Below are positions 48,096-57,928 of a stretch of 64,000 nucleotides of DNA, one piece after another (positions within the stretch are counted from its first letter, which is position 1; the number at the start of each line of letters is the position of its first letter). Made by a program: the position numbers and the translations under genes. This DNA comes from Polynucleobacter asymbioticus QLW-P1DMWA-1. Lineage in GTDB: Bacteria; Pseudomonadota; Gammaproteobacteria; Burkholderiales; Burkholderiaceae. The stretch covers positions 186,001 to 250,000 of the forward strand of contig NC_009379.1 in assembly GCF_000016345.1 (NCBI RefSeq), in the 5' to 3' direction. Under the pieces are notes generated by a model. It saw nothing but the letters and a program-made list of their open reading frames with translations. It was not told where the DNA came from and ran no database searches.

Positions 48096-49157
48096 ATGGT
48101 TAAAGTGGATGCCCTGCAAACACATCTCAAATCTTTAAATGCGGGTGGGGTCATGGGATCTCTATATATTTTTAGTGGCGATGAACCTTTGCTTATGATG
48201 GAGGCAATGGATCAGCTGCGTTCTGTGGCCAAAAAATTGGGCTTTACTGAGCGAGAAGTGTTACTCCAGGAGCGTGGGTTTGATTGGAGCGCTTTGTTAA
48301 ATGCCGGCCAAACGATGTCTTTATTTGGAGATAAACGTTGGGTTGAACTCAGAATTCCAACGGGCAAGCCTGGTCGTGACGGGGCGGATGCTCTAAAACA
48401 ATTTGCAGCACAAATGGAATCCCAGGCCAATTCATCAGATGGGCCGGACACGGTGGTATGCATTGTGTTGCCTCGTTTAGATGGAAAAACAAAAACTTCC
48501 GCATGGTTTAGTGCTCTTGATGATGCGGGGATGGCAATACAGATTGATTCATTGGATCGCGGCCATTTACCTCACTGGATTTCGGGCAGATTAAAAAAGC
48601 AAGAGCAAGAAGTAGAGGGCGGACCAGAGGGTCAGCGTGCTTTGGAATTCATTGCAGATCAGGTTGAAGGCAATCTGATTGCTGCCCATCAAGAAATTTT
48701 GAAATTAGGCCTGCTATATCCTAGTGGTACCTTAACCGAAGAGCAAGTACGCTCTTCCATCTTGAAAGTCGCGCGTTATAACGTCTTTGAGCTAACTGAA
48801 GCAATGCTTGCTGGCGATTTACCAAGATTAAATCGCATGTTGGATGGATTAAAAGGTGAGGGTGAGCCGCTGGTGCTGATTCTGTGGAGCGTAACTGAAG
48901 AGCTTAGGCTACTATCTAAACTAAAGATGGCTAGTGATGCTGGCGAGTCCATGCAACAGTTGATGCGCGCGAATCGCATTTGGGGAAATAAAGAGCGTTT
49001 ATACCCAAGCGCCTTAAAGCGTATTCAACCTTTAAAACTAAGAAGGGCTATGCAGGTTGCCGCAGGCTTAGATCGTCAGGTGAAAGGCCTTTCTGCTGCT
49101 GAATTGCCCGCAGACCCTTGGGATGGTTTACGCCTGGTGGGGAATTTGTTGCGCTAA
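48096..49157 (+). CDS. holA: DNA polymerase III, delta subunit
   Basis: The 353-residue protein has YIFSGDEPLLMMEAMDQLRSVAKKLGFTEREV at the N-terminus, followed by the AAA+-like and collar domains (EFIADQVEGNLIAAHQEILKLGLLYP, ARYNVFELTEAMLAGDLPRLNRMLDGLKGEGEPLVLILWSVTEELRLL). HolA opens the beta clamp in the clamp loader. It is 15 bp after lptE and is likely co-transcribed with it and leuS; proA follows 46 bp later. Confidence 0.95.
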   Translation: MVKVDALQTHLKSLNAGGVMGSLYIFSGDEPLLMMEAMDQLRSVAKKLGFTEREVLLQERGFDWSALLNAGQTMSLFGDKRWVELRIPTGKPGRDGADALKQFAAQMESQANSSDGPDTVVCIVLPRLDGKTKTSAWFSALDDAGMAIQIDSLDRGHLPHWISGRLKKQEQEVEGGPEGQRALEFIADQVEGNLIAAHQEILKLGLLYPSGTLTEEQVRSSILKVARYNVFELTEAMLAGDLPRLNRMLDGLKGEGEPLVLILWSVTEELRLLSKLKMASDAGESMQQLMRANRIWGNKERLYPSALKRIQPLKLRRAMQVAAGLDRQVKGLSAAELPADPWDGLRLVGNLLR

Positions 49158-49203
49158 GTAATTCAAGAATTAAAGAACAGTATTGTGAAATGGAAATTAA
49201 GTG

Positions 49204-50493
49204 ATGAGCACAGAAAAGACTTCTGCAATTAAAGAAATGATGCAAGACATTGGCAAGTGCGCTCGTAGCGCTTCTCGTGCCATGGCTCGCGCATCTAGTG
49301 AGCAGAAGAATCAAGCTTTGCTACACATTGCAAAAGTAGTGCGTCAAAAGTCTGAAGAAATTCAGCAGGTCAATCAGGTAGATGTTGAGCGCGCCAAAGT
49401 AAATGGCCAGGACGCTGCTTTTATTGATCGCCTGACTATGACTCCAAAGACCATCGAAACAATGGCTTTAGGACTTGAGCAAATTGTTTTATTAGATGAC
49501 CCTATTGGAAAGATTGGCACATTAAAAAAACAGGCCTCGGGAATTGAGCTTGGCCAAATGCGTGTGCCCTTAGGCGTCATTGGCATCATTTATGAATCTC
49601 GCCCAAACGTCACTATTGATGCAGCTGCCCTTTGCCTCAAATCTGGCAATGCAGTGATTTTGCGGGGCGGGTCTGAGGCGATTGATTCCAATACTTTATT
49701 GGCGCAAATTATTCAAGAAGGTCTTGCGGCAGCAGGACTTCCCAAGGATGCGGTACAAGTAGTCACCATTACTGATCGCGCTGCAGTTGGTGAAATGATC
49801 ACGATGACTCAATACATTGATGTGATTGTTCCGCGTGGTGGCAAGAGTTTAATTGCCAGGCTCATGGCGGAGGCACGTGTTCCCATGATTAAGCATCTCG
49901 ATGGCATCTGTCATACCTATATTGACGCCGATGCCGATATTGCCATGGCCATCAAGGTTTGCGATAACGCGAAAACTCAGAGGTATGCACCTTGTAATGC
50001 CATGGAAACCCTTCTGGTTAATCGCGATATTGCTCCTAAGGTGCTACCAAGTCTGTGTAAGGTATATCAGGATAAAGGCGTAGAGCTGAGGGTAGATGCT
50101 TTGACGCGTCAAACTCTAGAGCAGAATGGCTTTCAAAATTTAGTAGATGCTACTGAAGCAGATTGGCAGACAGAATATTTAGCTCCTATTTTGTCGATTA
50201 AGACGGTAGCGGATATAGATGAGGCCATGAACCATATTGAGCATTACGGTAGTAAACATACGGACGCCATTATTACGAATAACAAAGCTCAGGCAGATCG
50301 TTTCTTGCGTGAAGTCGATAGCGCTAGTGTGATGGTCAATGCGAGTACGCGTTTTGCAGATGGTTTTGAGTATGGGCTAGGTGCTGAGATCGGAATCTCG
50401 AACGATAAGTTGCATGCTCGTGGACCAGTCGGATTGGATGGCCTTACTTCTCTAAAGTATGTGGTCTTAGGCCATGGCGAAATTCGCACTTAA
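49204..50493 (+). CDS. proA: Gamma-glutamyl phosphate reductase
   Basis: The 429-residue enzyme has [53 protein letters not shown], the catalytic Cys segment [12 protein letters not shown] and the C-terminal [44 protein letters not shown]. It makes glutamate-5-semialdehyde in proline synthesis, using the product of ProB (7 kb). An immediately upstream in-frame GTG at 49201 is an alternative start; ATG at 49204 is preferred for its GGAAA spacing. Confidence 0.96.
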   Translation: MSTEKTSAIKEMMQDIGKCARSASRAMARASSEQKNQALLHIAKVVRQKSEEIQQVNQVDVERAKVNGQDAAFIDRLTMTPKTIETMALGLEQIVLLDDPIGKIGTLKKQASGIELGQMRVPLGVIGIIYESRPNVTIDAAALCLKSGNAVILRGGSEAIDSNTLLAQIIQEGLAAAGLPKDAVQVVTITDRAAVGEMITMTQYIDVIVPRGGKSLIARLMAEARVPMIKHLDGICHTYIDADADIAMAIKVCDNAKTQRYAPCNAMETLLVNRDIAPKVLPSLCKVYQDKGVELRVDALTRQTLEQNGFQNLVDATEADWQTEYLAPILSIKTVADIDEAMNHIEHYGSKHTDAIITNNKAQADRFLREVDSASVMVNASTRFADGFEYGLGAEIGISNDKLHARGPVGLDGLTSLKYVVLGHGEIRT

Positions 50494-50536
50494 TGCATTT
50501 ACAAGTAAATAAATAGATAAAAAGAAGCTATAAGCG

Positions 50537-50962
50537 ATGACAAATTCATATCTTTGGGTAAAGACCTTTCATATTGTGTTGATCACATCTTGGTTTGCTG
50601 GACTCTTTTATCTGCCTCGTATTTATGTCAATTTGGCAGAGGAAAAAAATCCCGAGGTCTACGCACGTCTCTTGGGTATGGCAGATCGCCTCTTTCGATT
50701 TATGACTATTTTGGCTATCCCCGCGGTATTGTTGGGGTTAGTACTTTTTTTGGGTTTTGGCATTGGTAAGGGCGAGGTGTGGATGCATGCCAAGCTCCTG
50801 TTTGTCATTTTGGTAATTGGATATCACCATGCTTGCTGGAGCTTATTGAAAAAGTTTCGCGCTGGTGTGAATACCAAATCCAATGTCTGGTATCGCTGGT
50901 TTAATGAGGTTCCCGTCATCTTGTTGCTGGTGATTGTTGCTTTAGTCATTTTTAAGCCTTAA
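50537..50962 (+). CDS. HemJ-like / CopD-family membrane protein
   Basis: The 141-residue protein has four hydrophobic helices and the HemJ-like N-terminus YLWVKTFHIVLITSWFAGLFYLPRIYVNLAE with a conserved His in helix 1, MADRLFRFMTILAIPAVLLGL, a GEVWMHAKLLFVILVIGYHH segment with further His, and WYRWFNEVPVILLLVIVALVIF. HemJ oxidises protoporphyrinogen IX late in heme synthesis; CopD-type relatives may handle copper. hemL lies 1.7 kb downstream on the same strand, which favours HemJ. The name is withheld because no alignment could be run. Confidence 0.75.
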   Translation: MTNSYLWVKTFHIVLITSWFAGLFYLPRIYVNLAEEKNPEVYARLLGMADRLFRFMTILAIPAVLLGLVLFLGFGIGKGEVWMHAKLLFVILVIGYHHACWSLLKKFRAGVNTKSNVWYRWFNEVPVILLLVIVALVIFKP

Positions 50963-51008
50963 ACCCATCAGAGACTTTTTTTGTTTCCTTTTATAGATTG
51001 TTAGCCCC

Positions 51009-52466
51009 ATGAGATTTTTCGTTGTTTGCCCAGGCGGCCTAGAAGTGCCGCTCGCACAGGAGCTAGCAGAGATTGCTCAGCGCCCCGATTCCAAAGCATT
51101 GGGGGCTTGGGTTATCGACCCCACCCCGACAAGCCCTACAGGTGGAGTTGGCTTAGCAGGACCTTTATCAGCAGCAATGGCTTTGAACCTGCACTCCCGT
51201 ATTGCGAGTCGAGTATTGCTGCAAATGGCGCAAGCACCCTACAGGCAGGAAGAAGATCTTTATAAACTGGCTAGTGGCTTGGCTTGGGAGGACTGGTTTA
51301 CTTCTAAGCAAACATTGCGAGTCGACGTAACAGCACATCGCTCACCTTTAAAGAGTCTGAATTTTGCGACACTCAAAATAAAAGATGCGATTGTGGATCG
51401 TTTGCGCGATGTCACGGGCGATCGCCCCAGTATTGATACCGCTTTTCCAGATGTGCGCGTGCAAGCCCATCTCACTGCTACTCAAGTGACGATTTATTTA
51501 GATACTTCAGGTGAAGCGCTATTCAAAAGAGGTTGGCGTGATGAAAAAGGGGACGCACCCCTTAAAGAAAACTTAGCTGCAGGTATTTTGTCAATTACTG
51601 GGTGGAAGTCTGGCGAAATATTATTTGATCCCATGTGTGGAAGCGGCACTTTTTTAATTGAGGCTGCTCAAAAGACGCTTGCGATTCCGCCTGGTGCTAT
51701 TCGTGCTGGAATGTATGGTGATGACGCTAAACCTAGCCGTCTGGCGTATCGCCCGTTAGTGACTTCAGTTCATGGATTTGGCTTTCAGAGACTGAAGCCA
51801 TTTAATGAGGTTGCTGAGCAAAAGCGTTGGGCTGCTTTAAAAGAAGGCTCGCTCAATGAAATTTTGGCTCAGCGCAAGCAATATCCGAGCGCTGAAAGTT
51901 TAAGAATTAGCGGTGGTGACATTAATGAGAAGCTGGTTGCTATGTTTAAGGGGAATTGGCAAAGAGCCCAATTACCAGAACAGCCAGTGGTTCGCCAAAT
52001 TGATGCTTTAGCTTCTAGACCCCCAGTGAACTCCGATTCTGGAGTCATGCTGTTAAACCCGCCTTATGGTGAGCGCTTGGTTATCAAGGGTGGTCGCGGT
52101 CAAGATCGCAACGCTCAAGAATCATATGATGAATCTGAAGAGCCTGAAAATCGTTTTGAGCTCAATCTAGAAACAGGACGTCAAAGCGCTAAACGATCTA
52201 GTCGAGAGTCTTTGAAAAAATTGCAGGCTCAAGAAGAGCAAGATCCTAAGTTTGTAGAGTTCTTGCGTCAGTTTGGGCAGCATCTTAAAGAGGCATTTGG
52301 CGGGTGGAATATTTTTGTATTAACTGCCGATATGGCTTTACCAGGACAGTTACGTATTAAAGAGTCTAAGCGCACCCCATTATTTAATGGTCCTTTGGAA
52401 TGTCGTTTATTTAAATTTGAAATGCATGCCAAACGTTCTGTAGCAAATGATTCTGAGAAAGAATAG
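51009..52466 (+). CDS. THUMP-domain class I SAM-dependent RNA methyltransferase (RlmL N-terminal type)
   Basis: The 485-residue protein has a THUMP-like N-terminal region (about 60-170), then a Rossmann methyltransferase with FDPMCGSGTFLIEAAQKTLAIPPGAIR (SAM site) and the catalytic NPPYGERL, typical of N2-guanine RNA methyltransferases. It matches the N-terminal half of E. coli RlmL, which modifies 23S rRNA G2445; the RlmK half is absent. A charged low-complexity insert (about 365-410) separates NPPY from the C-terminal strand. Neighbours are the HemJ-like gene and rubredoxin, on the same strand. Confidence 0.87.
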   Translation: MRFFVVCPGGLEVPLAQELAEIAQRPDSKALGAWVIDPTPTSPTGGVGLAGPLSAAMALNLHSRIASRVLLQMAQAPYRQEEDLYKLASGLAWEDWFTSKQTLRVDVTAHRSPLKSLNFATLKIKDAIVDRLRDVTGDRPSIDTAFPDVRVQAHLTATQVTIYLDTSGEALFKRGWRDEKGDAPLKENLAAGILSITGWKSGEILFDPMCGSGTFLIEAAQKTLAIPPGAIRAGMYGDDAKPSRLAYRPLVTSVHGFGFQRLKPFNEVAEQKRWAALKEGSLNEILAQRKQYPSAESLRISGGDINEKLVAMFKGNWQRAQLPEQPVVRQIDALASRPPVNSDSGVMLLNPPYGERLVIKGGRGQDRNAQESYDESEEPENRFELNLETGRQSAKRSSRESLKKLQAQEEQDPKFVEFLRQFGQHLKEAFGGWNIFVLTADMALPGQLRIKESKRTPLFNGPLECRLFKFEMHAKRSVANDSEKE

Positions 52467-52522
52467 GCGTTTTAAAATGAAATACAGTAGTTCAATAGCC
52501 CATCAGAGTGGAGAGTAAAGCA

Positions 52523-52693
52523 ATGGAATTTAAAACCTATATGTGTCTTATTTGTGGCTGGGTCTACGATGAGGCTGCTGGCTTGCCGGAAGAAGGTATT
52601 GCCCCAGGGACACTTTGGAAGGATGTTCCAATGAATTGGACATGCCCAGAGTGCGGTGCCCGCAAAGAAGATTTTGAAATGATGGCGATCTAA
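52523..52693 (+). CDS. Rubredoxin
   Basis: The 56-residue protein has the iron site pairs CLIC (8, 11) and CPEC (41, 44), the TYMCLICGWVYDEAAGLPEEGIAPGT core and the usual length. A single Fe(Cys)4 centre carries electrons. The ATG at 52523 is chosen over an in-frame start five codons upstream because it gives the family start MEFKTYMC with GGAGAG 8 bases before. Rubredoxin directly before hemL is the normal betaproteobacterial order. Confidence 0.95.
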   Translation: MEFKTYMCLICGWVYDEAAGLPEEGIAPGTLWKDVPMNWTCPECGARKEDFEMMAI

Positions 52694-52705
52694 TCGGAGT
52701 AAATA

Positions 52706-54010
52706 GTGACAAAACGAGATCAAAACGAGGTTTTATTTGAGCGTGCGCAAAAGACGATTCCCGGTGGCGTGAATTCTCCAGTGCGCGCCTTTCGTCAGGT
52801 GGGCGGTACACCCCGTTTTATTTCTAAAGCAAAAGGCCCCTACTTTTGGGACGCTGAAAATAAGCGTTATATCGACTTAATTATGTCTTGGGGTCCCATG
52901 ATTGCTGGCCATGCCAATCCTGAGGTAGTAGAAGCAGTTCAGAAGGCAGCTGAAACCAGTTTTAGTTATGGTGCACCTACCGAAGGTGAAATAGAACTGG
53001 CAGAACGTATTTGTGCCTTAGTGCCCAGTATTGAGCAAGTCCGAATGGTTTCAAGTGGAACCGAAGCGACCATGAGTGCATTACGTTTAGCGCGTGGTTA
53101 TACGAATCGCGACTTAATCATTAAGTTTGAAGGTTGTTATCACGGACACGCTGATAGCTTGTTAGTAAAAGCAGGTTCGGGTTTGCTGACCTTTGCGGAC
53201 TCGACTCAAAATGCACCCTCATCTGGTGGTGTACCTCAAGATCTGGTCAAGCACACCTTAGTCTTGCCTTACAACGATGTAGAGGCAATTGAGGCTGTGT
53301 TTAAAAAGCAAGGCAATGAGATTGCAGCAGTGATCTTAGAGCCCATTGCGGGCAATATGAATTTAATTAAGCCTTCAGCAGAATTTTTAAAGGCCCTACG
53401 AGATTTAACGAGTCAATACGGTAGTGTTCTGATATATGACGAAGTCATGACTGGCTTTAGAGTCGCTCTGGGCGGTGCTCAATCATTACAAGGAATAGTT
53501 CCTGATTTAACCTGTTTGGGCAAAGTCATGGGCGGTGGTATGCCGATGGCTGCGTTTGGTGGAAAAAAAGAGATCATGTCTAAACTTGCCCCATTAGGCA
53601 ATGTTTATCAGGCGGGAACTTTGTCGGGCAACCCAGTAGCAGTTGCTGCGGGACTGAAGACCTTGGAGATTGTTTCTCGTGCTGGATTTTATGAATGCTT
53701 AAGCGCTCAAACAGAAAAGTTAATGTTGGGTTTAAAGCAAGGAGCCGATAAATCAGGAATTCCATTTGCTGTAGATAGTGTTGGTGGAATGTTTGGATTT
53801 TATTTTGCTGATGCTGTGCCAAGCACCTATGAGGCAGTTACCAAAACCAATATTGATGCCTTTAAGAAATTCTTTCATCTCATGTTAGATGAAGGTGTGT
53901 ATTTAGCTCCATCCGCTTATGAGGCTGGTTTCACCTCTATTGCACATGATGATGCGGTATTGCAAGTGATTATTGATGCTGCAGAAAAGTCCTTCCCGCA
54001 ACTGCGTTAA
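52706..54010 (+). CDS. hemL: Glutamate-1-semialdehyde 2,1-aminomutase
   Basis: The 434-residue PLP enzyme starts at a GTG ([33 protein letters not shown]) and has [62 protein letters not shown], and the PLP lysine in [17 protein letters not shown]. It forms 5-aminolevulinate, the first tetrapyrrole precursor, in the C5 pathway. It is 12 bp after rubredoxin. Confidence 0.97.
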   Translation: MTKRDQNEVLFERAQKTIPGGVNSPVRAFRQVGGTPRFISKAKGPYFWDAENKRYIDLIMSWGPMIAGHANPEVVEAVQKAAETSFSYGAPTEGEIELAERICALVPSIEQVRMVSSGTEATMSALRLARGYTNRDLIIKFEGCYHGHADSLLVKAGSGLLTFADSTQNAPSSGGVPQDLVKHTLVLPYNDVEAIEAVFKKQGNEIAAVILEPIAGNMNLIKPSAEFLKALRDLTSQYGSVLIYDEVMTGFRVALGGAQSLQGIVPDLTCLGKVMGGGMPMAAFGGKKEIMSKLAPLGNVYQAGTLSGNPVAVAAGLKTLEIVSRAGFYECLSAQTEKLMLGLKQGADKSGIPFAVDSVGGMFGFYFADAVPSTYEAVTKTNIDAFKKFFHLMLDEGVYLAPSAYEAGFTSIAHDDAVLQVIIDAAEKSFPQLR

Positions 54011-54026
54011 AAATTTCAAATAGAAC

Positions 54027-54866
54027 TTACATTCTGAGTGGATGGTCATAACCGTCCACTTGAATGATTTCTAAATCTTTGCTGTCTTTATTAGAGTCTG
54101 GAATTTCCATGGCAGTGAGCTTTCCACCCCAGACGCAGCCAGTATCTAGGCCGATAACATTTTGTTCACGTAATAGCCCCAAGGTTGACCAATGGCCAAA
54201 GTAAACCAAGGTGTCACGGGTTTTTCGTTTGGGCACCTTGAACCAAGGAACGTAACCTTTGGGCGCAGCATTCAAACCTTCCTTGCTTTCAAACTCCATT
54301 TTTCCGTTGGGAGTGCAAAAACGCATTCTGGTGAGTGAGTTGGTAATGGCTCTCAGTCGCTCATACCCTTTAAGGGAGTTGCTCCATTGGTTGGGCGTAT
54401 TCCCGTACATATTTTCTAAAAAGCGTTTGTAGGATTTGCCACGAAGGACTTTTTCTACTTCGTGAGCGCATTCAATGGTTTGTTGTAAATCCCATTGCGG
54501 AAGAACACCGGCATGCACGGTCAGTACTTTTCCATTACTCAGGGCTAGAGGACGATTTCTGACCCAATCCAAAAGCTCGGCACGATCGGGAGCCTTCAAA
54601 ATGGATTCAACAGTATCTAATCCTTTAGTTTTTCGTATGCCCGCATCAATCGCAAGCAAATGGAGATCGTGGTTTCCAAGAACGCATTCGGCGCGACCAG
54701 CCTCTTGAAGGGATTTAAGTTGGCGAAGTGCCCCGAGTGAGTCGGGTCCGCGATTAACTAAATCTCCCAAAAAAATCAGTTTTGATTTTTTTGGAATCTT
54801 TTTAACGAGGTTTTTAAGAGAGGGTCCACATCCTTGAACGTCACCCACCGCATAGATCTTGCTCAT
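54027..54866 (-). CDS. apaH: Bis(5'-nucleosyl)-tetraphosphatase, symmetrical
   Basis: The 279-residue metallophosphatase has the motifs YAVGDVQGCGPSL, IFLGDLVNRGPDSLGALR and VLGNHDLHLLAIDAG, plus HAGVLPQWDL and YFGHWSTLG...GLDTGCVWGGKLTAM. It splits Ap4A and also decaps Np4-capped RNA. It converges on hemL with 16 bp between stops and follows the photolyase gene, 33 bp downstream on the same strand. Confidence 0.96.
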   Translation of the reverse strand: MSKIYAVGDVQGCGPSLKNLVKKIPKKSKLIFLGDLVNRGPDSLGALRQLKSLQEAGRAECVLGNHDLHLLAIDAGIRKTKGLDTVESILKAPDRAELLDWVRNRPLALSNGKVLTVHAGVLPQWDLQQTIECAHEVEKVLRGKSYKRFLENMYGNTPNQWSNSLKGYERLRAITNSLTRMRFCTPNGKMEFESKEGLNAAPKGYVPWFKVPKRKTRDTLVYFGHWSTLGLLREQNVIGLDTGCVWGGKLTAMEIPDSNKDSKDLEIIQVDGYDHPLRM

Positions 54867-54899
54867 ACGCTATCTTAAAGCCGAATGAGGGAGATGGTT

Positions 54900-56378
54900 C
54901 TATGCCTCGGTAACTTTTTTAACGACGCTATAACGCACTAAGGTTTTTTTACGGGCTTCGTCATGGTCCACAACTGGAAGTGGATAATCGCGTCCCAAAG
55001 TAATACCTGCCGCCTCTAACTCAATGTGGCCAGCTTTCCAGGGCGCATGAATGGATTTTTTCGATAAATGATTGAGCTGAGGTAAATAACGACGAATAAA
55101 TTTACCTTCAGGATCGAACTTCTCTGACTGAGTAATGGGGTTAAAGATGCGGAAATAGGGCTGTGCATCACAGCCGGAAGAAGATGCCCATTGCCATCCC
55201 CCATTATTGGATGAGAGCTCGAAGTCATTGAGGTGTTCTGCAAAATACGCCTCACCCCAGCGCCAATCGACTCCTAGGTCCTTAGTGAGGAAGCTAGCTA
55301 CCACCATACGCAGACGATTGTGCATATAGCCACTTTGATTCAGTTGATGCATAGCTGCATCGACTAGCGGGTAGCCAGTCTTACCTTCACACCAGGCGGC
55401 GAATAATTTCTTTGCAACACTGCCTTGTTCCCAAACAATATTGTCGTAGTCGGGTTTAAAAGACGCGCCTTTTGCAAGACGTGGATGATTTGCCAAAATC
55501 ATGAAATAGAAATCACGCCAAATCAATTCGCTTAACCAAATCGTTGCACCCATGCTGCCCGCTAACATTCTGCGATGTGCTTCGCGAACCAAGCCTCTAA
55601 TAGATAGCATGCCAAAGCGTAGGTGAGTTGAGAGATAACTAACTCCCTTGATAGCAGGAAAGTCTCTCCCAACCTGGTATTGATCAATCCGCGGAAGAAA
55701 GTCTTCTAAAAAAGCTTGACCACCCTCTGCGCCCGGCGGTAAATAGGCTTCTATACCAGTCTTGCAAAAGCCCATAGATTCTAAGGTGGGAATTTCTTGA
55801 GCCAGTTTTTTTGGTATGGCAGCGAATTGTCCCGGCTTTGCAGAGCATTCATAAGCCACTAAATCTTTTTCTTGAAGGGTTTTAAGCCAGTTGTTTTTAT
55901 AAGGCGTAAAGATGGAGAAAACCGTATTCGAGTTGGTCAAAATTTCTTTTTTCTCGAAAATGACTTGATCTTTGAAACTCTCAAATTGAATATCAGATTT
56001 TGCTAGCAATGTCTTTACTGCTTCATCACGGGCAATAGCAGATGGCTCGTAATCATGATTGGTGAATACGGTATCAACACCAAGGTCTTTGGCAATTTGG
56101 GGAATGCATTCGACGGGCTTACCAAAGCGCACAATCAGACCACCTCCTTGTTTGCGGAGTTCCTCATCGATTTGCTCTAGACCTTGCCAGATAAAGTCGA
56201 CTCGGCGGTCATGTTTTAATCTCTGAGCATCTAGCTCTCCCTTGAGTAGGGGCTTGAGAATCTCTTCATCAAAAATAAAGGTTACCCAAACCTGTTTACT
56301 CTCCTTGAGGGCGTAATGGAGCGCTGCATTGTCATACAGGCGAAGATCTCGACGAAGCCAAACAAGTCCTTTTTGCAT
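54900..56378 (-). CDS. phrB: Deoxyribodipyrimidine photolyase (class I CPD type)
   Basis: The 492-residue protein starts MQKGLVWLRRDLRLYDNAALHYAL and has the antenna-binding domain (about 1-180) and FAD domain with SYLSTHLRFGMLSIRGLVREAH, LIWRDFYFMILANHPRL, GKTGYPLVDAAMHQLNQSGYMHNRLRMVVASFLTKDLGVDWRWGEAYFAEHLNDFELSSNNGGWQWASSSGCDAQPYFRIFNP. It repairs UV-induced dimers using light. The frame is open 100 codons upstream but the family sequence begins at 56378, where no Shine-Dalgarno is seen and an inverted repeat abuts the ATG. Confidence 0.95.
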   Translation of the reverse strand: MQKGLVWLRRDLRLYDNAALHYALKESKQVWVTFIFDEEILKPLLKGELDAQRLKHDRRVDFIWQGLEQIDEELRKQGGGLIVRFGKPVECIPQIAKDLGVDTVFTNHDYEPSAIARDEAVKTLLAKSDIQFESFKDQVIFEKKEILTNSNTVFSIFTPYKNNWLKTLQEKDLVAYECSAKPGQFAAIPKKLAQEIPTLESMGFCKTGIEAYLPPGAEGGQAFLEDFLPRIDQYQVGRDFPAIKGVSYLSTHLRFGMLSIRGLVREAHRRMLAGSMGATIWLSELIWRDFYFMILANHPRLAKGASFKPDYDNIVWEQGSVAKKLFAAWCEGKTGYPLVDAAMHQLNQSGYMHNRLRMVVASFLTKDLGVDWRWGEAYFAEHLNDFELSSNNGGWQWASSSGCDAQPYFRIFNPITQSEKFDPEGKFIRRYLPQLNHLSKKSIHAPWKAGHIELEAAGITLGRDYPLPVVDHDEARKKTLVRYSVVKKVTEA

Positions 56379-56397
56379 AGCCCATATATTAGGGCTA
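56378..56397 (-). promoter_or_regulatory. Inverted repeat at the photolyase start
   Basis: On the minus strand TAGCCCTAATATATGGGCTA reads directly into the ATG of phrB: 6 bp arms with an 8-base AT spacer containing TAATAT. It could be an operator over the promoter or a hairpin at the ribosome landing site. Confidence 0.5.
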
Positions 56398-56454
56398 ATT
56401 GAGTAAATTTGTTGAAAGAGACCCCATGTAAAAGAGTTAAGATCTTTATTAACT

Positions 56455-57273
56455 ATGGATACGATCTTTTTTATTTTTTCGAAGGTAGTGCAATTCTGTA
56501 TTGAGCCCCTCAATTGGGTAATTATTTTTGTTTCATTGAGCCTCCTCTTTTTATCACTCAGAAAACCCCATCTATGTAAGCGTTTTTTGCTGCTTACCTT
56601 ATTTGATCTACTTATTGTTGGTTGGTTACCGAGCTCTGAAGTGTTTTTAAGAGCCCTTGAGAATGCGGTACCAAAAACCAACCTCTCTCAGATAGCAGAC
56701 AGCGATATCGGGGGAATTATTATTTTGGGTGGTGCCATACAAAGCGGCATGATTGGACTAGATCGAGGGGAGGTACCACTGCAGTCATCAGCAGAACGGG
56801 TTACCAAAGCTCTTGAGTTGATTCGAAAGTACCCCAACTTACCCTTTATATTCAGCGGTTACTCTGGTCGTCTCAACCCAAAGGGCTTATCTGAAGCAGA
56901 CGCATTTAAACAGCTAATTGCAGAGCAGGGCCTGAGTCAAGAAACTGAAAAGACTGCGCATTATGAGAATCAATCTCGTAACACCTATGAAAATGTGCTG
57001 TATTTAAGGCCAATGATGCAAGACTTTGGTGCGAGGAGCGAGTCTGGGGCAATACAGCCCTGGCTATTAATTACTTCCGCTAGTCATATGTATCGTGCTG
57101 AAAAGATCTTTCAGATGCAGGGGATTGAAGTTATTCCTGTTCCAGTGGATTACCAAACTGCCAATAGTTTGAATTGGACCTCATTTGATCTGGAAGATGG
57201 TACTCAAAACTGGCATAAATTGGTTCATGAGGTGGTTGGTCTTCTGGCTTATTGGATTACTGGAAAACTATAG
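56455..57273 (+). CDS. YdcF/ElyC-family (DUF218) membrane protein
   Basis: The 272-residue protein has two N-terminal helices (IIFVSLSLLFLSL, LLTLFDLLIVGWL) and a DUF218 domain with GIIILGGAIQSG, ALELIRKYPNLPFIFSGYSGRLNPKGLSEADAF, SRNTYENVLYLRP and LLITSASHMYRAEKIFQMQGIEVIPVPVDY. ElyC homologs affect envelope integrity and peptidoglycan or undecaprenyl lipid metabolism at low temperature; the biochemical role is unclear. It heads the plus-strand run to pyrB and is divergent from phrB. Confidence 0.85.
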   Translation: MDTIFFIFSKVVQFCIEPLNWVIIFVSLSLLFLSLRKPHLCKRFLLLTLFDLLIVGWLPSSEVFLRALENAVPKTNLSQIADSDIGGIIILGGAIQSGMIGLDRGEVPLQSSAERVTKALELIRKYPNLPFIFSGYSGRLNPKGLSEADAFKQLIAEQGLSQETEKTAHYENQSRNTYENVLYLRPMMQDFGARSESGAIQPWLLITSASHMYRAEKIFQMQGIEVIPVPVDYQTANSLNWTSFDLEDGTQNWHKLVHEVVGLLAYWITGKL

Positions 57274-57295
57274 ATATTCGGTAAAATAGACCCAT

Positions 57296-57928
57296 ATGTC
57301 TACGGCCAATAAAGCCCCCTATGATTCAGACCCCGGGTCTTTGATTTCCTATTCTGCAGATCATTTAGCAAATCAATTTTTGATTGCTATGCCAGGCATG
57401 GTCGATGCCAATTTTGCTGGTTCAGTCATTTACTTGTTTGAGCACAATGCCAGAGGCGCAATGGGGTTAGTAGTCAATAAACCTACTGAAGTAGATTTAG
57501 CCACCTTGTTTGACAAGATTGAACTGAAGTTAGAGATAGCGCCATTGCTCGAGCAGCCAGTGTATTTTGGTGGCCCCGTTCAAATTGAACGTGGGTTTGT
57601 CTTACATGAATCCAATAAAAATCTCTCTTATAGCTCTTCCCTGATTATTCCAGGGGGGTTGACAATGACTACCTCCAAAGATGTTCTCGAAGCTGTCGCT
57701 ATTGGAAATGGCCCACGTAAATTCTTGATGACCTTGGGTTATGCGGGCTGGAGCGCTGGTCAGCTTGAAGAGGAAATTACTTTAAATGGCTGGATGAATG
57801 TTCCGCTTTCACGCGAACAGATGATGGAGATCATTTTCAATACCCCACCAAGTCAGCGTTATGAAAAGACAATGAATCATCTGGGATTTGATTTGTCGCA
57901 CCTCTCTGGTGAGGCGGGGCATGCCTAA
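57296..57928 (+). CDS. algH: YqgE/AlgH family protein
   Basis: The 210-residue protein has LANQFLIAMPGMVDANFAGSVIYLFEHNARGAMGLVVNKPTEVDLATLF, VYFGGPVQIERGFVLHES and LGYAGWSAGQLEEEI, the YqgE core. Its function is poorly known (linked to alginate regulation in Pseudomonas). It overlaps ruvX by 8 bases, the conserved algH-ruvX coupling. Confidence 0.93.
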   Translation: MSTANKAPYDSDPGSLISYSADHLANQFLIAMPGMVDANFAGSVIYLFEHNARGAMGLVVNKPTEVDLATLFDKIELKLEIAPLLEQPVYFGGPVQIERGFVLHESNKNLSYSSSLIIPGGLTMTTSKDVLEAVAIGNGPRKFLMTLGYAGWSAGQLEEEITLNGWMNVPLSREQMMEIIFNTPPSQRYEKTMNHLGFDLSHLSGEAGHA

